A DNA stretch of 26,373 bases from Phoronis australis (lineage: Eukaryota; Phoronida; Phoronidae): NCBI GenBank assembly GCA_002633005.1, contig NMRA01000123.1, positions 554,569 to 580,941 of the forward strand, written 5' to 3'. Under the pieces are notes generated by a model, which did not search any database, was not told where the DNA came from, and worked only from the letters and a program-made list of their open reading frames with translations. This document shows, piece after piece, positions 10,801-19,800 of this stretch; position 1 is the stretch's first letter; the number at the start of each line of letters is the position of its first letter. The position numbers and the translations under genes are program-made.

Positions 10801-13800
10801 GGTGCAATCATAATTTCCGTGAGAAAAAATCTTTGTAGACCTTGAAAAGAAATTGCTTTTCCTGTCCACGATTGGTTTACCCCATTTGTTAATAGTCCTT
10901 GGACTGTGGGGGGAAGCTTTAAAGAGATTTTGGGGAAGGGCCTTCGCCTAGCAATTTTAGTTTGACTTTTTGAATGCAAAAAATCCGGCGTTCACCGTTT
11001 CACATGTTCGTGTAATTTGCCCATGAGTTTGATGAAAAATGACAAAACTGAAAGTTTGAGTTAGAGTACAATGCGCCACTACTGGTGAAAATAAGTTATC
11101 TAAAGCACGGGAACAGACACCTTTAAACATTGTTGGTCATATTTAACAAACTAAACGACCCAAATATGTCTAAATAGCTGTAAAAATACAGTTTTAATCA
11201 CATCATAATGGTAGGATATGAACCGGCGCTTCATTGCACGTGCATTGACCATTTTGATATTTATACAACATGTGAACTACGTTGTTTCAGTTAAACGAAT
11301 GGTGATAAGTTGTAAATCAAAAGGATGACAGAGTAGTAGTTATGAGGCAGGAGAAAATATCATAAAACAGCATAAACCGTGGTTTACTTTCGTCGCCCTT
11401 TACCAGAGATCCTAACTGCATGTCACAATAACTAGACACCAGGGGTCATAGTAAAGATCAACAGAAAACTTCGTCAACTGTGGGTAGACTGGGGTACACT
11501 GGTTTGCCACTAATTTCCTCCCCTCACCATCTGAGTCACTGCTCATGTTTAAAGTAACACGTTTGCTACACTTTGGAGCACAAAGTTGATGTGCAAAAGA
11601 CCAAAATTGAATATTGGTCTGCATTTACCAAATTATCGGAGTTTTGATTTGAACCCCTACATTTTTTCTTGGTTGAGTTCAGTGTTCCAAAATTACAATA
11701 GTACACCGGGCTGTAATACAAATCGTATAAAAGTTGTTAGAAGTTAAGTTGATAAAGAATTGACTACCATCCAATGTTTGTGACAAAATGTTTTACAGTG
11801 ATGTTCTTAATAAAAGTAAGTTTTATAAATACATGTATAGCGAATTGTGTCTAGGTAAATCGTACTCGAAAACAGTTGTTTGATAAAGACTGGTGTCGCT
11901 TCATTAAATGGCGCTGGTCATGCCTATTGTAACCACTGCACAATTCGTATAAAACAACCAAACTTTGTTAGCTTGCGCACATGATGATGTAATTTGTCAA
12001 TTATGTGTTCTGTAAATGCCTGGAGCTGGTGTGGAAAACGTCAGAAACGTCACCTTCCAGTCAGTTTACTTTCCTGTTGTGTTCCTTTGATGGCACATAC
12101 TGTACTTCATACGTCGTATTTGTATTAACCTTAAAGGTTGTTTTTAATAATTCTGACCAAAAATAGTACTTGTCGTTACGCTGCTCGCTAACAAGTTCAA
12201 TACACTCTTCCGGGTTCATACTCGTTCAAATTAGTACATCATGAATTTTAGCGCCAAGTAGCTTGAACATCGCATCGTTTACAACTTTGGTACTTGCGGT
12301 AGGCGCTTACTCTACCAAAATGGGCTTTTCAGTTTGGCATTAGCTAATGCTACCCTCTACTGATCAATATATGTCAATCAGAATTGCTTTGTTTTTATAC
12401 AAGAGAAACGTATAATTGGCAGGTGAAGGTTATCACGAAATATTCTCTTTCAGTTCAGGTCTCGCTGACTATCAATCCATCAATGCCCACTAAACGGCTT
12501 ATGTTTATTTGACGTGCAACACGGCGCACGTTTACTCTCATCAAAGTTCACTTATACTTGCCTAATATTAATCCTTGCAGTATGACATATTTAACTTATT
12601 TTGTGTTGCCTACAATTGCAAAGACCGAGTGGGGGTTGATTTTGTAAGAATGTGTTATCATCTGTTGCGTGAACTGCAGAAAGATGAAATTTTGGCATTG
12701 AAAGAAACAAAATGTTCGAAAAGGATGTCGCGCACCCTAAGAGGAAATCCCTTTGCACTGCAACAGGGTACTTTACGATCAAATAGATGTTACCATCAAT
12801 GGTGTGAATGATACCTTTTTCTGGTGCAACATATAAAACTGTCCCTTTCCTACATGTACCTTGTGAAGAACTGAATCCAAGAAGAACGTCTTCGAACACC
12901 CCTTTGGTATCTGGGAGGTACAGTGCTGTTACCGCCGCCCCGAATGTTATCACCTGAGCGCGAACAGCATTGCTGTTTCGCAGGGTGTATCTGGAGACAA
13001 TCAAAGAGTACAGGTACAACTTACGGTTTGTGAACAAATGAGGCCATTCAACCAGCGGCACGCAGTTCATTCACAATATAATTTTGCTCGGTATTTGTGT
13101 TTGGGGGCTAGTGATTGGGATAAACGAAAACCGGAATCACGTGTGTCCAGAGTTCGAATACTTATTTCCGTAGTACCTTAAAACCCTGTATCGCTTAGGC
13201 TTCTTAAATCAAGTTTGTTGTTTTGATGTTTGTTTTGATCGAATGTTTTGCAGCTGCAATGCAACATAAGGCGTGATTGGTGTCGACACAGTTTTGATGC
13301 TTCAGTTGACCTGAGGTGAACACATCCAGTACGTCAATGACTTTTGCGCGAATGGTGCGATCAGTGGACTTAAAATATCCCTATTGTGGGAAGAATATAC
13401 TTGCCCATAGGAAAGAGTTTGTATAGCATTCCTATGAGTCTCTAGTGGAAACAAGATACTAAGTCATTCTGTAGGTTCCATAGAAGCGGGGACTTGTTTA
13501 GATTTTAAAAATATTTTAGCTGCATTTCCTTAGCGGTGGGATATGGAAATTCAAAAGCCGCATTTTCTGACGAATCGAGAGTGCTTCTTTTTACGGGTCT
13601 CTCTGTTAAGTTTATTGGAATATGTAATCAGTGTTCGCGGAGCCAATTTTGACACGCGTCAGAACAGAAATGCATAACTTAAAATTTTTGGAGGACCCCG
13701 TCGGAGTTGCCACGCCTGGCCCATGTAAAACCCATTTGTGTGGTGGCACATGAAATATGACCAATTTACCTGAGCACCTTGCTGCCGTCGTTCAAGTTAC

Positions 13801-16800
13801 CGAAATCGTCCACAACAATACGTGGAATAACGCCCTGAAAAACAGGAGACTCGCAATTGATGGTCTCAAGTCACTTTCCTGCAACCTGCACTGTACATGT
13901 AAGCAATGTGCATTGTACGTGTAAACTTTGTGCTCTGTACATGTAAGCAATGTGCTCTGTACATGTACGTGTAAGCAATGTGCAATGCACGTGTAAACAT
14001 TGTGCTCTCTACATGTACATGTAAACAATTTGCTCTGTATGTGTAAGCAATGTGCACTGTACGTGTAAGCATTGTGCTCTGTACATGTAAGCAATGTGTA
14101 CTGTACATGTAAGCAATGTGCACTGTACATTTAAGCAATGTGCACTGTACGTGTAAGCAATATACACTGTACATGTAATTAAGCAATTTACACTGTACAT
14201 GTAAGCAATGTGCACTGTTTCGTTATGTTCTTGTGGGAAATTCGAAAGACAATGCCATCATAAATGGACATAAATTACTTCGCAATGTTTGACTTACACT
14301 GCACGAGTCCCTCGAATGGTTACATAAAAATTCATTCGTCATCTGTACAACAAACGGTCGTCTCTAAATACCGAATCCCAAATAGCGTCCCTGAGTCTGT
14401 AGTCAAGCGTCCTCAAGTATAGACAATCCTTACCTTATGTTGAGATTTCTTAAAGACTCCCGTGACAGCTAACAGAATAAACACTATCGCTATGAGTAAG
14501 AGAAGGCACATGATGTAGAAGGCTATGAGACATTTCTTACGGCGCGTTAGCTCCGTTCGTGTTCCAGGTTTCCCGCCGCTCGTTACCTCGGATAAGAAGG
14601 CCTGCATGAGCGAACTTTTCTTTTTATCAGCCACTCTTGGAATAGGTGGCACCTTTATGAGTGGTGGTTTACTATCCTGTGAACTACTTCCTAGCGGAGG
14701 TCTCGTTCCCGGGGGAAGCAAACGATTACTGGCGGGCGTAGAAGCAGGGGAGAGGCCTCGTTGCGGTAAGCTCGCGACCGAAGTGTTCTCACTTGATGTT
14801 TGAGGACGTGTACCTCCAAGCAGGTTGATTTTCAGTTTAGCTGCTAATTGTTTCCCCTTTTCAGCGATTGGTTTTAAAGGACTGGTTTTGGAAACACCGT
14901 TTGGGTTACGTTTCAATCCTTCCACTGCAACCTGCATTTTCTGCGGCAGCGGATGTTGACCTTTCTGGCAAATTGCAATTCCCTTTTTGTCTGCTGTCAT
15001 GACAACGGGGGATCCAATGATCATATCTCTGTTCATATCAATGGGAGATCGTTCACCACGTCTGGCTGCTGCCAATTTGGCGACATCTGTGTGAGCAACC
15101 CCACCAACTGGTGAGGGGGCTTTTTTACTTGAATCTCCAATTAGCTTTTGTATTGTCTTCGCTGTGGTTGTTTCTCCTGCCTTTATAGGTCTTTTTTGAG
15201 GGGTTGTCACACGTTGTCCAGGTGGTATTTTCACATTCTGCTTGGGAATACTTGGTGACACGTTTCCTTTGTCTTTTTTACCTATCTGAATCGACGATAC
15301 CTCGCATTTCTGGCCCACCCCGTCAGCTGGAGGTAAATTAGTACCTACCTTTTCACTAAATACTAATCGAGATTTTAACTGTTCTTTGGTTTGTTGAAGC
15401 ATTTCCGTAGATGTTTTTTCAGTTCCTTTCTTTTTCTGCTGAGTGAGATCAAAAGTTCCGACAAAATCCTTATGAGCCTTGGTTTGACGAGTACTGTCTA
15501 GCAATGGCGGTTTCGTGTGATCTTGTGCACATATGGATGGTTCGTTATTTGATGGTTTTACTGATTCTGTGGTTTCAGGGCGCACTTTTATCGACTGTTT
15601 TGCAGTTTGTTTGTCTTTAAGAATCTTGACATCACCAGGTTCCGCTGCTTTATTTTGGTTTATTTGAACACCATAGCGTAGTAAAGGCTTAGCTTCATCA
15701 TCTTTGGTAACCCGGGACACTTCTGTAGAAGGCGATACTGCTTTGTTCTCTTTTGGAGTAGTGGCATCATTCGGTTCCATCGACCCATGATCTTCCTTGT
15801 GAGCATCTCCGTGTTTCAATAGCTTACTCTCATCACCTTCAACCCGTTTGAGTTCTTTGTTTACGTCTGGTGACTTCAATGGTTCTTTAGTCTCCCGAGA
15901 CACTTCTGTAGAAGGTGTTACAGCTTTGTTCTCTTTTGGACTAGTGGCATCATTAGGTTCCATCGGCCCATGATCTTCCTTCTTGTAAGCATCTCCGTGT
16001 TTTAATAGCTTACTCTCATCACCTTCAACCCGTTTGAGTTCTTTGTTTACGTCTGGTGACTTCAATGGTTCTTTAGTCTCCCGGGACACTTCTGTAGAAG
16101 GTGTTACAGCTTTGTTCTCTCTTGGACTAGTGGCATCATTAGGTTCCATCGACCCATGATCTTCCTTCTTGTGAGCATCTCCGTGTTTTAATAGCTTACT
16201 CTCATCACCTTCAACCCGTTTGAGTTCTTTGTTTACGTCTGGTGACTTCAATGGTTCTTTAGTCTCCCAGGATACTTCTGTAGAATGTGTTACAGCTTTG
16301 TTTTCTTTTGGACTAGTGGCATCATTAGGTTCCATCGACCCATGATATTCCTTCTTGCGAGCATCTTCTTGTTTCAATAGCTTACTCTCATCACCTTCAA
16401 CCCGTTTGAGTTCATTGTTTACGTCTGGTGACTCCAATGGTTCTTTAATCCCCTGGGACTTTTCTGTAGATGATGTTACGATTTTGCTCTCTTTTGGAAG
16501 GGTGAAATCTGTAGGCTCTGTTGGCCACTTTTTCTCCTTCCTGTCAACGTCACTGTGTTCTGATAACTTACTCTCCCCATGTTTGACATGTGTGAGTTCT
16601 TTGTTTGCATCTGGTGGTTTTATTGGCGTCTCGGCCTCCGGAGACACTTCTGAAGAGGGGTTAACAATTTTGTTTTCTTTTGGAATCGTGACATCAGCAG
16701 GTTCTATTGACCTCTTATTCTCATTCGTGTGAACATTGCTCTTTTGCGAGGGCTTACTCCCATCGTCCTTGCCGTATACGTGAGCTTTTATCTCGCTGAC

Positions 16801-19800
16801 GTTTGAATTGTGGTCTCTTTCTTTCTGTGCTGTATCCGTTGGAGATTCAACCACATTCTTATCTTTGTTTTCTTTAGCCAATTTCATAATATTTTCTGTT
16901 GCATCAAACGCTTCTCTCTTTGGAATCGATCCTCGCGTACCCGCTATTGCTCCCGCCAGGTCTGTTTCAATTCCAGTCCATGCAGGCGTTACTGTACCTC
17001 CGCTAGCTTCGATGTCGCATTTACTTTCCTCATTGGCACCACCACCCTTGTCTCCGTTTGTGAGTTTATCGTCAGTTTTAAAAAAGCTTTTAAGGCCCAT
17101 GGCAATGCCACTCATCGTGCGTTGGATCATTCCCGAGTCTGTCTTTTTCATTTGATGCTCTTTGCCTTTACTTTGTCTTCTCGGTGGCTCTCCAGTCAAT
17201 TTTGCTGCATTCATTTCAGCAACATCTTCAGAAACGACATTACAGGGAGTTTCGATGTCAGTTTGGCATGTGTTCTTCTCTTTGACGCTCTTTTGAGGTT
17301 GCTTACCTTGGACTCTATCCGATTCTCTTCTTAAAAAATCAGAAAGCACTCCTGATGGTTCCTTTTTCACGTCCTTGCTAGTAGTATCTTCAATTGATTT
17401 TCCGTGCACAGGTATGGCTCCTAAGCCCTTTTGTTCATGACTAACAGTGGAATGATTTAGTAGCCCTGCCATTTTTTGCTCATCACTCATGGGTAGTTCA
17501 TCCATTAGCGAAGACATTTCTCCCTTTATTAAAGAGTTTACCGTATCGTCAGTCAGCTTGCCAGCACCGGCGGTTAAAGTTTTGATCTTTGCATGATCGG
17601 TCGCCACAGAATGCGATTTTTCCTGAGCTTTTAGATTAGGCTGTTCTCCAGTCTCTATCTGCGCTTTGGCGTCATTTGCTATATCTGTTTTGACCGATTC
17701 CTTTGCCACCTGTGGTTTTACCAAACCCTTGTCTAAGTGTTCTTTTTGTATATGAGCTGTGGTCACATCCGTTTTTCTGATGTTTTTACATGCAGTCCCT
17801 TCAGAAGTTCTACTTGTTTCATCAACTTCCTCCACGTGTAATTGTTCTGTTGCCAACGTGTCTTGCGCCTCATTTAAATGTCCATGAATCGTGGCTCTTT
17901 CCTCGGTATTTCTCTTACCGTCAGCTGCATTGAAGGTTTTCTTTGTTACTTCTCGACCATCTAATTGATCGACCACAACATCGTTTTCATTAATCTGCCC
18001 AGCGTTTGCTGGTTGTTCAGATTCCTTTGGCTTAAGTATAGCATGCATATCTTTGTCACCTGGCTCAGTGACAGATTTTAGTGCCGTGATTTTTGAATCG
18101 CGCTCAACAGAATTCTGAAGAATCTTTGTTTGGTCAATTTGTTTTTCCGCAATATCAACCTTCTTGCTCAATTCTGTCGCCCGTGTTTCTTCTCCTTGCG
18201 TTGACGAGAGTGCAGGCCTACTTGCATCTTTGTCGTCACTTCCATTCTTGCCATGTTCACTTCCTCTATTATCGTTAAGTGTGCTTTGCAGGTGCTCTTC
18301 TAACTCCTTAGGAACGGAGACAGCGTGGTCAGCTGCACGTGCAACACTTCCACTGTTATCTCCTGGATCATGTTTCTTGGAAAACGAGGCGTCGTGTTCC
18401 CCTGTAACATGACCCGTCTTTCCGCTTTTTTCATCACCATGAGCGTCTTTAGCATTACCGTTTCTAATCGTGTTTCGATCAAGTTTTGCGGCTTCGGTTG
18501 GGGCCATTATTTTAATATCTTCGTTTGCGTTTGATAGGTCGGTAGCTAAATTTCCCGGAGTTGTTGGCGAGGTCAGGACACCGTCTTCTTTATGTGCACT
18601 TAACATCCTGTCCTCAAGTGAGCCTACATTCTCAGTTCCGCTAGCATCTGCAGCAACAGCAGAGGCGGCCAAAAAATGTTCACCTCCCCTTTCATCAGTA
18701 CCAGGACCCCGTGATTCCTCGGAAGATAGCTTAGCTCGAATTTTACCAAATAAGATTTTGGGAAATCCAGGTATATCTTCTTTCTCTTCCGCTGGCCAAA
18801 TCTGGTCCTTGCCCGTTATTGCACCATTTTCTGTAGACGGAATTGGTGGCATTTGTTTTCCTATAAAGGATTTTACGATAATATCTTCACTCGTTCCGGA
18901 TACTGATTGTTTTTCACCAGTAGGCGGAAAATTTGTTTGGTCGTTCCCCTTTTCCTCGAAAATTCCGTTCGACTTAACGCCAGGATGTTCACACGCCTCA
19001 TTAACTTTAATGGCTCGTTCGTCTAACTTTTTCTGTTCTTTGCTGCCATTTTGATTATTTGCACTGCCATCAGGAGTTCCTGCTAGACGAATTGTAGTGC
19101 TCACTTCCTCAGTTTTTGAGGAAACCGGTTTTAGTTTTGTAGCACCAGCGTCTTCCTTCGACATTTTACCCATTATACTTTTTTGAGAATTTTGCGCTAT
19201 CTCGTTCGCGTATGCTATTGTTCTACCAGCTTCAAGAACACAAGACTTCTTGGATACCGGCAAATTAGCGGCAGCCTTGTTGATTTCGTCACTAACTACC
19301 TGACGTAAGGGTCCGCTCGGTGAATCACCCGGTTGCACTTTCGGTTTGCTTTTGTCTTTCTCATCTGTTTGCGATTCTTCTAACCCATCCTTCGGCGACA
19401 GTTGACCCGACTGTTCTTTAGATGTGTCTTTCTCGTCCTTCTGAGTGTGTAAATTTACAAACCCTTCATTTTGTAACCGCCTGCTTGCATCCTTTGTGGT
19501 GCCTGTTGTGACAGCGTTTGTAAAATGTCGCACTGGTGGTTGCACAACGCCTTTGTGGAGGCTTAATTCAGCATCTTCCTTCGGAGATCTCTCGAACGTA
19601 GGAGTTTGTTTTTCGTGGCACATTTGGATTTCGTGTAATTGTTGTTCTCGGCTCTCTTGGTGTCTATTGTCAATGTGGTCATCAACTTCTTTGAAAACAA
19701 GGGTTAATCGTCGGTCAGACTCGGGGATACTATGCTGAGCACCTCCCGCACAGACAACATCAGTGCACATGTTCCCGGTTTTTATGCTATCTGAATCCAA

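Noticed and set aside
12591-12859. C-terminal extension of the exon 3 open frame
   Set aside because: Similarity to GALM stops exactly at the GTACAT donor, and exon 4 continues the family sequence in phase.
13148-13160. A GTTCGAATA motif like a tRNA or SINE B box
   Set aside because: No A box, cloverleaf or matching upstream half could be found.
13792-14215. Overlapping minus frames rich in Tyr, Cys, Leu and His
   Set aside because: They are translations of the 22-bp minisatellite, which lacks stop codons in all three phases.
13888-14218. CRISPR-like array
   Set aside because: The repeats are directly adjacent, imperfect and without unique spacers, in an animal intron.
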